From: Glandiceps talaboti
Lineage: Eukaryota > Hemichordata > Enteropneusta > Spengelidae
DNA: 64,000 nucleotides
Assembly (NCBI RefSeq): GCF_964340395.1
Contig: NC_135559.1
Coordinates: forward strand, 18,790,050 to 18,854,049
Direction: 5' to 3'
Notes under the pieces: generated by a model
Seen by the model: the letters and a program-made list of their open reading frames with translations, nothing else
The model's database searches: none
Told to the model about the DNA's origin: nothing
Translations under genes and position numbers: made by a program
In this document: piece after piece, positions 23,001 through 34,189 of the stretch
Layout of the letters: each line of letters opens with the position of its first letter
Position numbering within the stretch: the first letter of the stretch is position 1

Positions 23001-23077
23001 TTATAAAATCGGTAGCGGTGCCATACCGCGTCCTACGTAGTACGTAGGACGGTATGGCATCGCTACCGATTTTATAA
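23001..23077. repeat. 77-bp near-perfect palindrome abutting the P2X7-C-like stop codon
   Basis: The left arm starts TTATAAAATCGGTAGCG and the right arm ends CGCTACCGATTTTATAA. The arms pair over about 38 bp, with one substitution and a 2-base bulge, and meet at TACGTAGTACGTA. TTATAAAATC is doubled just before it (22991-23010), and the gene's stop codon lies in the first copy. Confidence 0.9.
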
Positions 23078-23126
23078 TAATATCGCCAATCCCTATAATA
23101 ACGTCATTGTTCTGTATTAGGACCGT

Positions 23127-23523
23127 CATAGACAAGAATAAAACCATTTAGGAAAGGAATAACAGTTTACAAGCGACTGTGTGTCTCCACTACGCTCCAC
23201 TACGACCGTAATGGCTGACACAGGTGGCCGCCGCCATCTTGATCTTGGAGAGTTCACCGAGTGTAGTCAAAACATTGACATGACCCTCGGCCCCCCACTA
23301 TCGAATGTCAATACCAAACAAAAACGGCCCTTTTCAGGGCCACCACATTTTCCCAAAAGAGATATGACATGTTCCTTACTTTCCACAACCACTTTAGTGT
23401 AGTTCCTTACGACCATGAGCAGGCATGATCGTCAGGAACTAGACACACACGTACATTGGCATGCAACACACAGTCGCTTGTAAACTGTTATTCCTTTCCT
23501 AAATGGTTTTATTCTTGTCTATG
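23127..23523. mobile_element. 397-bp element with perfect 58-bp terminal inverted repeats
   Basis: Left arm 23127-23184 (CATAGACAAGAATAAAACC to CGACTGTGTGT) and right arm 23466-23523 are exact reverse complements as far as I can read. No transposase is present and no clear target duplication is seen. The interior contains GC-rich sequence, a short ORF without recognised homology and a histone-type stem-loop. Perfect arms imply recent activity or gene conversion between the arms. Confidence 0.85.
23326..23341 (+). promoter_or_regulatory. Canonical histone mRNA 3' stem-loop inside the 58-bp-TIR element
   Basis: GGCCCTTTTCAGGGCC, preceded by CCAAACAAAAAC and followed by ACCACA, then AAAAGAGAT about 13 bases on. 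This matches the replication-dependent histone 3' end: six-base stem, TTTC loop, ACCA flank, and a purine-rich downstream element that pairs with U7 snRNA. No histone reading frame precedes it within the element. Confidence 0.7.
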
Positions 23524-25930
23524 TCATTTTCACACTACTCATCATACAAATTATACGGGTCACACAACTTACATATGTAGGGTTGGAATATTGTTTCATC
23601 TTTTTTATGTGATCGATTATTGACCAGACAAGTTTATGAGCTTAGTATAGTAGTCAAATTTATCGAAGTAAATTGTTTCAACTACAATTTTCCATTGATC
23701 TAACCACCACATAATAGAGTTGGTAGTCAAGATGTTTGGTAGTCTATATGACCATGTATTGCAAATTTCAAGCACTGGCCACCCTGAATTTTCTGTTCAT
23801 TATATTTTTTCATAATATGAAAGGTATGAACTCTGTGCCAAATGTGCATGTTTATTACTGGCAGGTCTTTTTGTTTGTTTGTCAATATTTGATTCTATTT
23901 TAAAATAAAACTACCAATTCAACAATTATTACAAACATTCATTGTCATATTTTATTTAAATAAGTTAGTACCATTACAGTGACAATAAAACATAGCCAAT
24001 ACATCTTAAATCCATCACCAGTAGAGACCTTCAAATGCTACATTTATAACCTTCATTGGTAGTGATTACAGTAACATAAATACTATTGTAGCATATTTCC
24101 TTATATTTATCACATGTTCATTGTTATCTTGAATATTGCTACATTGTTTGTAACCCATGGAAACAAATATCAACCAACTTGAGTGGGTATGACAAAATTT
24201 GTAATGTATCTAGGCCATAAGTGCAGATTAAATTATGAGAGTAACAAGTACATAGAAATATGTTCCATTTTTCGATTGTTACCATTGTACAACAAAGCAT
24301 AAAATACATAATTACATGTTTTTGCATAAATGTGTTAATAGTATATAAATTATAATAGTTCTTACATTTTATCAAGGCCTGATTTCAATGCTCCAACTAC
24401 AATTTTATGGAATCAAACTGTTTTCAGGAAGAGGGTAAGTCACATAGTAAATAGCCACCTCATAATTTGGAGCACGAGTTGAGTCATTATTGTAATGTAA
24501 TGTAATACATGTTTTTATTGTAGGTGTTATTTTTTGTCCTGTCTTCCCTTAGAAGTGAACTTTTATTTCATGTATGTAATAGTGTTTGTTTTGTATAATG
24601 TTATTGTTGGGGCCTGTTAATGGTACTCATCAAGCAGGCTATTCTTTTAATAAATAAATAAATATCAAAATATTTTCAAATAAAATACATTCATATTGTC
24701 ATTTTACTTTACTCTTCAAATTGGTTATGATCAACCAACATTTTTGACAAATGGATATACTGTATATTTTTTACCAGAAAATATTACAAGTCACTACACC
24801 AATCGACTAGTATCCCTTTTATGAAAGAGTGCTTCCCAAAGAGTGATACATGTATATGTATGTATGCAAAACATTTAGTAGGCAAGTGCAAAATGAAATG
24901 TATCCACTATAATCAAACATAATTGTTATCTTCAATAACATGCCTTCAGAGAATATGGTAGGTACTGGTAGAAAGGGAAGGTTTCTTAAAATTAGTCAAT
25001 CACATGAACAATGAACTCTTTGATTAAGTACAGAGTAATTACAATAATCAAGACAAATATGTGTGTAATAAACCGGCACAATGTGTAGATGGCACAGTAC
25101 AATTTCAACTTGCAGTCTGAAAGACTTTCACCATAATTTAAAGAGTTAGTAGAACACAGATGTGGTAAAAGACTAAAATACACGTAGATTCTGTCCATTT
25201 TATGAACAGAAATGCCTATGGTCACTGTTACTAAAATCACATTTCTTTTTTGGACAACCACCGTAATCACCTTAAATATCCCCATAATTTCAGATGATGA
25301 ATACACTCGTACAAACTATGCCTTTCCAGTAAAAAGGTCAACCGATCAAGTCACTATAAATAACTAGACTGTATTGTAAAACATGTATCTGTACATGTAT
25401 AAGACAAACCTTAAAATATCATTTTTGTTGTTGAGGAGACATTTGCCAAGGAACACAACTTATTCTGAGAGACTTTAAGATACTGTATTTCCACAGTTTA
25501 GTTTTTCATGAATTAACAAAGGTTTGGGGAGAAATGTGGGGGAATTGATGGGACACTGTGACATGCATCATATGTATGTTTGTAAAATAAATGAATGTGT
25601 AAATCTTTCTACATTAGTAGTACAAGGATCAAACCAATACTTGGGGCATCGACTTTCAAATATCCAACTGTAGTGTGAAGTAAACTGGCAGAAAAAGTCT
25701 GTAAATGGTACATAAATGAAATGTCTAAATTTGACATTTTCTATGAGCCCAAAGTATACTAAAGATTTCTGAAACTTACAAATTTATAAATTTATGGATA
25801 ATTGTCATTAGCAAGAGGAAACCCAGATACAAAGGAAGTAGTTCACAATCACACTACAAGACTCTTCAAAAAATCCCATCATGTTTAGTTGATGATAAGA
25901 ATGAACTATGCATTTCTATTATTTACAACA
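23524..25930. other. Long non-coding stretch, with one probable LINE/SINE-type tail
   Basis: About 24400-24665 resembles a retroposon 3' tail: TTTTGTCCTGTCTTCCC, GGGGCCTGTTAATGGTACTC, then TTTTAATAAATAAATAAAT. The rest is AT-rich with TGTACATGTA words. I see no supported exon. Confidence 0.4.
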
Positions 25931-25937
25931 AAATATG

Positions 25938-26376
25938 ACCAACTGTATCTCTTAGCCTGTCCCAAGCTGTATTATAACTAACTACTAGCAACAACTTTCT
26001 CTATTGATCACTGTAATTTTTTTCACTCCCTATTGTTAAACTAATGTACATCTCATCATACAAGTTTCCAGTAGAGTCTTTGGGATATGGACACTGTGGA
26101 GTTTCTAATCTGGTACAATAAACAAAATCCTAAAGTTGTGCTGTATTCTAGTTGTTAATTTAACATCAAATGCTGTTTGTTTGCCGTCTGATTGAAGCAA
26201 GTGAGAGTATGTGTGTCATTTTAACTGTGTAGTGATCAGCCAGTCTTGGTCTTATTACAACTTATTTACGATGAAACATCAGGGAGTGAAAGATTACACT
26301 GTGATCAATAAAGAAACTTGCTGCTGGTAGGTAGTTTTAGCAGAGCTTAGGACAGGCTAAGAGATGCAGTTGATCA
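25938..26376. mobile_element. MITE with inverted repeats of about 95 bp, downstream of the THAP gene
   Basis: The left arm has CTCTTAGCCTGTCCCAAGC, TTGATCACTGTAA and TTTCACTCCCT. The right arm carries the inverse, ending GGACAGGCTAAGAGATGCAG. Total length is about 440 bp with no coding sequence. It lies about 140 bp beyond the stop codon of the minus-strand THAP gene. Confidence 0.75.
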
Positions 26377-26516
26377 GACATTGTTTTAGATATATTGTCC
26401 AGTACACCATTTCAAAATACATTAACAGTATTGTGTTCAAGATAATCCAGGATGTGAGAAAGAGAATATCTTCCCCTAGAAACACAGTGGATTCATTTGC
26501 ATATATTTTTATTAAT

Positions 26517-29500
26517 TTAATTCAGCCTGAATCTTGTAGTGTAATTGTCAGCTACATCCTTTGCATAAGGCCTGTCAGAATGAGCTATGTTCTTTGGCAA
26601 GTCTGGATTTGTCACATAGTGCTTCCCCAGTATGACACTGTTGTCTTCTCTGCGAGACAATATCATGTCCATTAATTGTTGTCTAAAATTATATGTCTTG
26701 TCTTTGTACATTTTCTTGACTACCCATTCTCTCTTTCTTTTTGGGTAGGAAAGTCCAAACTGAAGAGTACCTGTTGGACAAACAAAACTACTTTAATGAC
26801 ACAGTACAACTGCAATAACCAAAATGATTGTTAACTTGATCAGTAGAAAACACACAACATTAATGACACAGTACAACTGCAATAACCAAAATGATTGTTA
26901 ACTTGATCAGTAGAAACCACACAACATTAATGACACAGTACTACATCTGCTATAACCAAAATGATTGTTAACTTGATCAGTAGAAACAAAACCTGCATCA
27001 AATGGCACATGACTTGGTTTGGTGTAAAGAGTTATTAGCGTACAGTAACACCAAAACAAGTCCCTGTTACAGACTTACCGTCTTTGGTTGTAGCCTGCTC
27101 CCTTCCCACATTCTCATTATGGTCTAGCACTGATAACTGGAGACGTGCCCTCATTCCTTCGTAACTAAAGTGATCTCGTTTTGGACAATACTTCAAGAGC
27201 ATCCCATGAAACACTTCAAGAGAACCTACAGAAAGATACAAGTGAGCAAAACATTAACATACTCCATTTTAATACTCGACTACTTACAAGTGATCATACA
27301 TGCCCTGATGCATGCTATGAACAGTGAGCAATAGAACTCCCTGATAGAAAACAACTTTGTACATCATATAAACTGTGTCAAAACCATGCCAAAATGGACT
27401 AGTTACATTACATAAAATGACACTATAAATACTGCCAAGGTTTCTTTTTTCTATTTTTGTTAATCATAATTATAATGCTTATACTTAGTACCTGTATGTT
27501 TAAACAATACCATCTTCTTCATGTCCTTCAGAAGTTTTTTATCCAGTATGATAGCCCGGATAGCGTTGTGAGGTGGTGAGTCTGGTTTCAGCCACGAAGT
27601 TTCTGTTTCATCTTCAAGTGACAATTTACCATGTAAACACTTATGAAACCTCTCGGCGCTGGCCCACTCATGGATATTGCACACATGGTGCAATACAGAT
27701 ATCCACATATCTTTCAGCATCTACAAACAAGATGAATATGTAAACATTAAAACACTGGCAAAATCAACCTGTTTACACTTGTATTATTTCATCAAAATTT
27801 GAGAAAGCTTACCAATGAAAGCGGGGTTATATACTTTAGTGAGGTTCTGAGAATGTGTCAAAGCCAGTTCACATTATCTGTAATGCTGTGTCTTTCTTTA
27901 TGAAATTATTATTTTTCAATCTAATGAATTAAAGTAGACTTTACATTGAATCAGGTAGTTATGATGGCTGACCTTCAACATATGACATGACTATATCAAA
28001 TATTTATATTTAAACAGAGCTGATTGTAGCAATTTCAAATTCATAACACATTCCCATACTTAAAAGTTCACTCTCCTGTTCGGTTTACAATGCTACCACA
28101 CCAAGACAAGTCTACTAGCACTAACAATTTTTTTCTTATCATTACACTACCACAAAGATAATGTAATACACTCACTTCATAATCACCATTACAGGAGGCA
28201 CAACACCACCAAAAATGATTGACAATTGATGGTCTCCATGGGCCAACATCTTCACACCCTTTAGTTTTTGCTTTCTGTCGGAGTTTCTTGTCAACATTCT
28301 TTGCAACATGAAAAACGTCATACTCATGTGACATTGATGGATACAAAGTATTCATATCACAGCTTATTTGGGGGTGTCTATCTGTAATCATCCCATCTAC
28401 CTCTACATCCTGTTCTTCTAGATATGTGAGACCGCGATTGAAAGCAACCCGCTCCATATTTGTAGAAGCTTCTCCTGGTGCCTCCGTCACCTGGACCAGT
28501 TCAAAATGCAGTATGAGATCTGTCTCCTCTTCCATGAAAGAGTATGAGAGATATTTAGCACAATGGCCTGGAGAATCACTACGGCCATCTCCACTGACAA
28601 ACACGTGTTGAAATCTCAGAGCATCGATTAGTAGATTGTGTTCATAATCATACAGATTTTGAATTACAGGAAAGAGATATGTTCTCTGAATGTTCATAAA
28701 ATGTCTTTCTGAGAGAATGTTTAAATTGAATGTCTTGGCAATGTCAAATATTTTCTGATACGTTCCACCAGCAAACAGAATAGAACCAGACAGCTCCAAG
28801 TTGCCTAGGGGCATGTTCCTTAACATGGGTTGCGACTCCCATCTCCCAGAGTGACTATTTAGACAAGTCCAGTTATAAACAACCATTGTACCGCGATATG
28901 TTCTTTGAACATGAACAAAGCTCCCACATTCCTGACACTTTTCAAAAAGCTTGTCTAATGAAGATTTATACACAAGGAACACTGGGTTTTTTCCATCATC
29001 ACCTGTGTGCATACTTTCATCAAGATCAGTATAACAGGATTCAATACTGTAATTTGATAGGTCAGCATCATATGAGGTATCATCATCATCATCACTACCA
29101 ACCTCAGAATCTGTAAAAAATAAAAAAAAATATCCATCTTTTACTATGTGCTGAACTTTTGTTGAAGCATTAGGAAGTGAGTTGATGTTAAATGGATAAA
29201 CATTGTAATTTTTAATGAATGAAATTAATTATTATGTATCAACCTGAAAAACATAAATACACAAATGAGTAACAACATTCAGGTTTATTTGTAAAAAGTA
29301 ACTGATCGATGATAATTGATGAAGTGCTGCTACTTATCAATATTATGCCAAGTTAGGTTGTACATCAAATCAAGATAACCACACATCAACAATGCATATT
29401 TATCTGAGTTCATGTTACCTGTAGTATATGAATCACTTTCAGCTGTGTCACATTCAAACTCAGGTAGGAGATCACGTGCAGTCTTCTTCTTTGGGGTTGA

Positions 29501-32500
29501 CGACATTGGCATCTGTTTTTTCCTTTTTCTTGATCCAGGTTTTGTGGGAGCAAAACTGTAACAATGGTCATGTTGGACTGTCTCTTTGTCTGGAATTGGG
29601 TCAGTCTAAAAATAAGATACATACTATTATTAGAATAAAAATAGTCCCAATGGCATTGTATCACAACGCCATACAGTTTAAAAAAATGTTTATCAATAAG
29701 GCAAGTCATGCTAGGTATACATGTTCATTTGCTGAATGACTATCCATGACAGGAAACAAAGCCCGTCACACGGTCAGAATCAAAATCACTGCAGTATCAG
29801 ATAAGTTATGCTATGTTGAAGTTGCTTGTTGCTAGCAACCTGTATTTATGAATATATAATAAGTGATTTTTTAAAGGATTTTGACATTGGTCTTTTTCAT
29901 TGGGTTAGTCAGAATGTGATGTATCTAATTGTTCATTGCTATACTGTTGTACATATGCTAATTTTGGCTGAAAGTTATTTTGGAAAATGGATACTACTGT
30001 AGGCCAGGGATTATGTATTAGCCATGTATACTACCCAATGCTACAATTATTTCAAACTAAATGTCAAGAGAAGAGTAGACTTAGAAAAAAACACATTAAA
30101 AAGTTTGTGCACACCAGGGACGTATACCTACATGGTGTCGCATCTGGCTGAAATCTTGTGATACTTACATGTACCATACTTAAGTTTCTATGGAGGACTT
30201 CAAAAACTCACAAGATTTTGTGACGTCATTACATGTACCCACCATGTTGGAAATTTGTATGCAGTCGCCCTTGTCAAACTCCACAAAATACAATGGCCAA
30301 CTATTAACCTACGTACTATAGTGGTCCGAGATTGTGCTTACCTGTGTTGATGTGCTCACTTTCAGTACAGTACATTTTTTGCAGTGGCATGGATTCGACT
30401 CTGACTGATTTGTGGTACCAACACCTGATACTGAATCACTATCAGACAAATCTTTTCGAGTTTCAGTTACAGGAACTTCACTTAAAGCTTGTTTGCACCC
30501 TAAGTGACGTTTTGGAGCTATATCCTGCAAAATATAAACCAAAAATAATAAATAAAAAATAGTGCAGGCAGACTAACACGACACCACATATATAGCTCAC
30601 TTCTACACTTCAATAGTTCAGTTGTGCTAAAATATGTACATGTATGTAATAAATGAAAAGAAAATTATGTTACCTTACAGAAGGCTCTTATAGTTATACT
30701 GAAAAGTAATTTAATTAGTTGAAATCCTAGCTCTGGATGTATATGGTATGAGGTTCGACACGTCTTCCCTCTACGCTATGGTTGCTTCCCTATTATGAAT
30801 AGTGAAACTTTGATCAGATTTCATTCACACTGTTTGGGAATAAAACGAACACAAACCCTTGCTAATGACAATACAAAATACTAAGAACAAGTTTACATTG
30901 TATATCATTAAATGCAACTTATGTCTTGTTTATTCTGTCGTTTCTTGTCTTAACATTCACTAAATCCGTAAAATGTGCAACATGACAGAAAAGTTTGTAC
31001 ATGTGTACAATATTGAGCTTATCTGTTTGCTTGATTTACCATTTTCTGTTTCGTGGCTCTAGCGAACAGAAGGCAAGAATTGACAGAATACACAAGACGT
31101 AGGTTGAATTTAATGATTTAAAGTTAATTTCTGTATTTTACATACTGATTAGCATGGGTATGCGTGGTTTTTATTATGAAAATCTATGAGAATGAAATCT
31201 CACTATCTATAATAAGGAAGAACCATAGCGGATAGGGAAGATTTGTCGAACGTCATAGCATATACATGTACATCCACATGATCCAGAGCTATTGACATCC
31301 TAATTTTTCCAAGGCAGAAAATAATAACATTACCGAAACATGCACACCAAAACTAAGAGTATCTAGCAAAAAGTTAAAACATTGTAAGACATGACACTAT
31401 GATGTTTCAATTGACAATCAAATTATATAACTGTACATAGTAAATTAGTATGCAGATACAGCTGATCACTATAAAATATGCTGACTCTGCAGTTACCTGA
31501 CTTGTATGCTGAGAGGTACTCATGGATGAAAACTATGGTAATATTAAAACATTTGTCAAACTACCTAGTTGTAGCGACACCTACAATCATGAATTTCAAA
31601 TAAACTCGTGACATGAAAAGTGTAATTTGAGGCCTCCGTTTTGTTTTGTTTTCTTCTTGACACAATTCGTCAATGTAACACACTATGTACAAATGTACAT
31701 ATGGTTTGGCGCCATTTTTTTTCGTCTGACACGAGATGGGTTTCATAACTATCATAAACACGAACTGATGTATTACACGGGCCTAGGCTTCCAACAAAAT
31801 AAAAGGTAAATATCTTAAAGTTATCTACAAAAAATACAGTTCTACACGATCAGTGATTGATACATTTGAGCGAAATCTTGCAATGTATCTGCATGCACCG
31901 TACGGTTCGACCTTAGACAGTGGAGGGGCCCTCCACTGTCTATGGTTCGACACATGAATAAACTAGGTATCTTGTCAGGCTGTTGGCCAAGGTTAGAGAC
32001 TAAAAATAAAATCAGCGTAGTCATATCAACTGGTAATTGTTGACAGTATAAGAGATCATCTTGTTATACGTGTATCCGTACCCGGAAGTCAACCCCGGGC
32101 AGTCAAAAGTTTGCCTCGGGCAGCTGACAGGAATTTTAACAAAAGTGTCGAAACGCTAAAAAAACAACGCAATTTCAGAATTAAAATACAAAATAAGCAG
32201 AAAACAAAATCAAACAATGCGACCATCGAAACTAACAATAATTTCTCTCATACTTATAACGATTTCCATGTCAATACATATTTTTTTGCATTGTAAAGTT
32301 CAAAAATGAACATTGCAGTTAATAGTAATAGTAGCGTGAAACATACCTGCTCTTGTTCGGCTGACCGACGCTTCCACCTCTCTGTGCGGCTGTCATTTTT
32401 TTCTGCACCGTTTCCTTTGGTAGTAAATGAAAACTTTGTTGGAACTGATCCCTGTTTGAGTTGTCTTCGGTTTTGTGCGCTATTAATTCCACGATTTTCG

Positions 32501-32712
32501 TCATCGTAACAATTTTCATCAAAATGATCACTACAAACACGAGAGTGTTTGTTTACAACTGGCTTGTCAAGCCTCATTGCAGATAACCATTTTGATAGTA
32601 AACACTTATTGTTGAGGGGAAGTCGATGAAAACTTACTACGCGTGATTGGGGAACACCTCTGTTTCTTCGGTTTGTGCGATTAGCACAACCAAAAGCCAT
32701 ACAAAAGCCCAT
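26517..32712 (-). CDS. THAP-domain protein with transposase-like core, seven exons, intact
   Basis: Exons on the minus strand: 32712-32347, 30524-30342, 29605-29419, 29110-28176, 27720-27492, 27225-27079 and 26770-26517. All introns are GT-AG, every phase agrees, and 2,301 bp give 766 residues. Residues 1-95 form a THAP zinc finger: C4-x4-C9, W42, C60-SD-H63 and QGSVPTKF, a DNA-binding module. Residues 150-240 are basic and acidic linker. Exon 4 holds a CxxC...C...H cluster (about 304-332), SGDGRSDSPGH with an Asp near 420, and MITDRHPQIS with an Asp near 489, a DDE/RNase H-like arrangement. Exons 5-7 add WISVLHHVCNIHEW, KYCPKRDHFSYEGM and a basic end. It resembles THAP-bearing Kolobok-type transposases, here as an open, multi-intron, single gene without obvious terminal repeats. 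A domesticated DNA-binding regulator is likely; transposition activity is unproven. The ATG at 32712 is preferred; an upstream in-frame ATG lies at 32736. AATAAA overlaps the region just after the stop. Confidence 0.85.
26797..26991. repeat. Three tandem copies of a ~64-bp unit in intron 6 of the THAP gene
   Basis: The unit carries TTAATGACACAGTACAACTG, CAATAACCAAAATGATTGTT and AACTTGATCAGTAGAAA. The first two copies are almost identical and the third has small insertions. Confidence 0.9.
29625..29755. repeat. Dispersed repeat copy in intron 2 of the THAP gene
   Basis: Shares AATAAAAAT, CAATGGCRTTGTA, ACAGTTTAAAAA, AATGTTTATC and GTTCATTTGCTGAATGACTA in order with 51700-51815. The two copies are in the same orientation and well conserved. 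Confidence 0.65.
30722..31293. mobile_element. MITE with inverted repeats of about 90 bp in intron 1 of the THAP gene
   Basis: The left arm TAGCTCTGGATGTATATGG to CGCTATGGTTGCTTCC is mirrored on the right by AGGAAGAACCATAGCGGAT to ATGATCCAGAGCTATTG. The 570-bp element has no transposase; the interior is AT-rich. Confidence 0.75.
31914..31942. repeat. Perfect 29-bp palindrome flanked by GGTTCGAC copies
   Basis: TAGACAGTGGAGGG, one G, then CCCTCCACTGTCTA. Direct copies of GGTTCGAC lie a few bases before and after. It sits in intron 1 of the THAP gene. Confidence 0.85.
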
Positions 32713-32754
32713 TTTCCACGACTCCAAAATAAACACAGTATACCAAGGACACGG

Positions 32755-32860
32755 TTGAATATGCCAAGTGCCCGGATGTTGGGAACTTCCGGCCCGCCAG
32801 CCCGCCCAACTTCCGGTTTATACAGCCAAGATGTCGCCGCCCATTATGAAGGGGTATAAA
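32755..32860 (-). promoter_or_regulatory. Probable THAP-gene promoter: paired ETS sites and a YY1-like word
   Basis: A GC-rich island directly upstream of the first exon. AACTTCCGG occurs twice (about 32785 and 32810), each an ETS/GABP core read in reverse as CCGGAAGTT, with CCCGCC runs between. CCAAGATGTCGCCGCCC resembles a YY1 site. This set is typical of TATA-less housekeeping promoters. Strand of use is inferred from the adjacent gene. Confidence 0.5.
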
Positions 32861-33039
32861 ACGGCATTTTATTCACACACAAAAGAAAAACTAGGGGAAA
32901 GGTATATAAAATATTTGTTCTAACAACACTAGTAACTCATAGATAAAATATTGTTTATAAATTCAGCGTTCCTTTAACTTTACATGTAAACTGTCGGCCA
33001 ATAAACAAAGTTTGGTCGATTCACAGTCGGCAGTGAGAC

Positions 33040-34068
33040 TGCTCTTCAATCAATCAATCAATCAATCAAACAATTTATATAGCGCCTGAATCCATTACTC
33101 AGAATGTTCAAAGGCACTTTACAGGACACTAAAAAGAGTTCTTATCAAAATGCTCTCATAAAAAGATGAGTCTTAATGTCTTTCCTGAACTTGTCCAGGG
33201 TTGGTGATTGACGCAGAGCAACCGGAAGACTGTTCCATAATTGCGGGGCAGCGCGTGAAAAAGCACGTTCACCATAGGATTTAAGTTTGCAGGGTGGGAT
33301 GTGTAATAGACCTTTGTTGTTGGAGCGAAGTACACGTGGAGCATGCTTATAACTGATCAGATCCGATATGTAACTAGGTGCAGCATTGTTGAGAGCTTTG
33401 TAGGTCATCAAGAGTATTTTGTAATGTATTCTGTAGTAGACTGGTAGCCAATGTAGATCCTTGAGAACTGGGGAGATATGGTCTGATTTCTTGCGGCGTG
33501 AAACAATTCTGGCCGCTGTATTTTGAGCATGTTGTAGATGAGTAATGTCTTTAGATGCTAAACCATATAAGAGTCCATTACAGTAATCCAGTTTGCATGA
33601 GACAAGAGCATGGACTAGATTTTCACATGCTTCACTTGTCAGATAGCGACGAATGCGACCAATTTTTCGAAGATTGTAATAGATCGAATTGCATGTTATG
33701 GTAATGTGCTTCCTAAGAGTGTGTTTATCATCGAAGGTTACACCAATATTGCGTGCATAGTTAACCAAGTCAACAGAACATGATCCAATGTTTATACTGT
33801 CAATGGGACGGGGTATGCGCATAAACTGAGACCTAATGAGTAGTACCTCAGTTTTACCATCATTTAGTTGAAGTTTGTTTTGTGTCATCCATGATTTTAT
33901 GTCCAGTACTGCAGTCTCCATCTTGGCAACAGTGGTGGATGTGTCAGCCAAAGCAAAGCCTTCATATAGTTGATTGTCATCAGCATATTGTATAAAATTC
34001 AAATCATGATGTCTTAATAGGGTGGCAAGTGGAGAAATGTAGATGCAAAATAGCAGTGGGCCTAGCAC
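33040..34068 (-). mobile_element. CR1/L2-like LINE, 5'-truncated, RT C-terminal half and 3' tail
   Basis: A 307-residue minus-strand frame (34068-33145) starts within the RT at LGPLLFCIYISPLA, has the catalytic IQYADDNQLY, LNDGKTEVLLI, then KLDYCNGLLYGL, DLHWLPVYYRIHYKILLMTY and SFSRAAPQLWNSLP-like motifs (AFSRAAPQLWNSLP). The 3' end has TTTATATAGCGC and a (TTGA)n tail, read on the plus strand as (TCAA)n at 33047-33070, both usual for L2/CR1 families. The frame is uninterrupted, so the copy is fairly young. No endonuclease is present. Confidence 0.85.
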
Positions 34069-34189
34069 ATACCTTGCATAATTTCAACCGCATGCCAAGG
34101 CATGATATGCCTTCCTTACGCGAGTTGTCTTCATTCTGGTTCACTGTCACTCCAAATTGCACGACAATATAGAATTAATCACAAGTTAC

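Noticed and set aside
23181-23402. 73-residue frame MADTGGRRHLDLGEF... as a histone
   Set aside because: No histone-fold or tail similarity, although a histone-type stem-loop lies within it.
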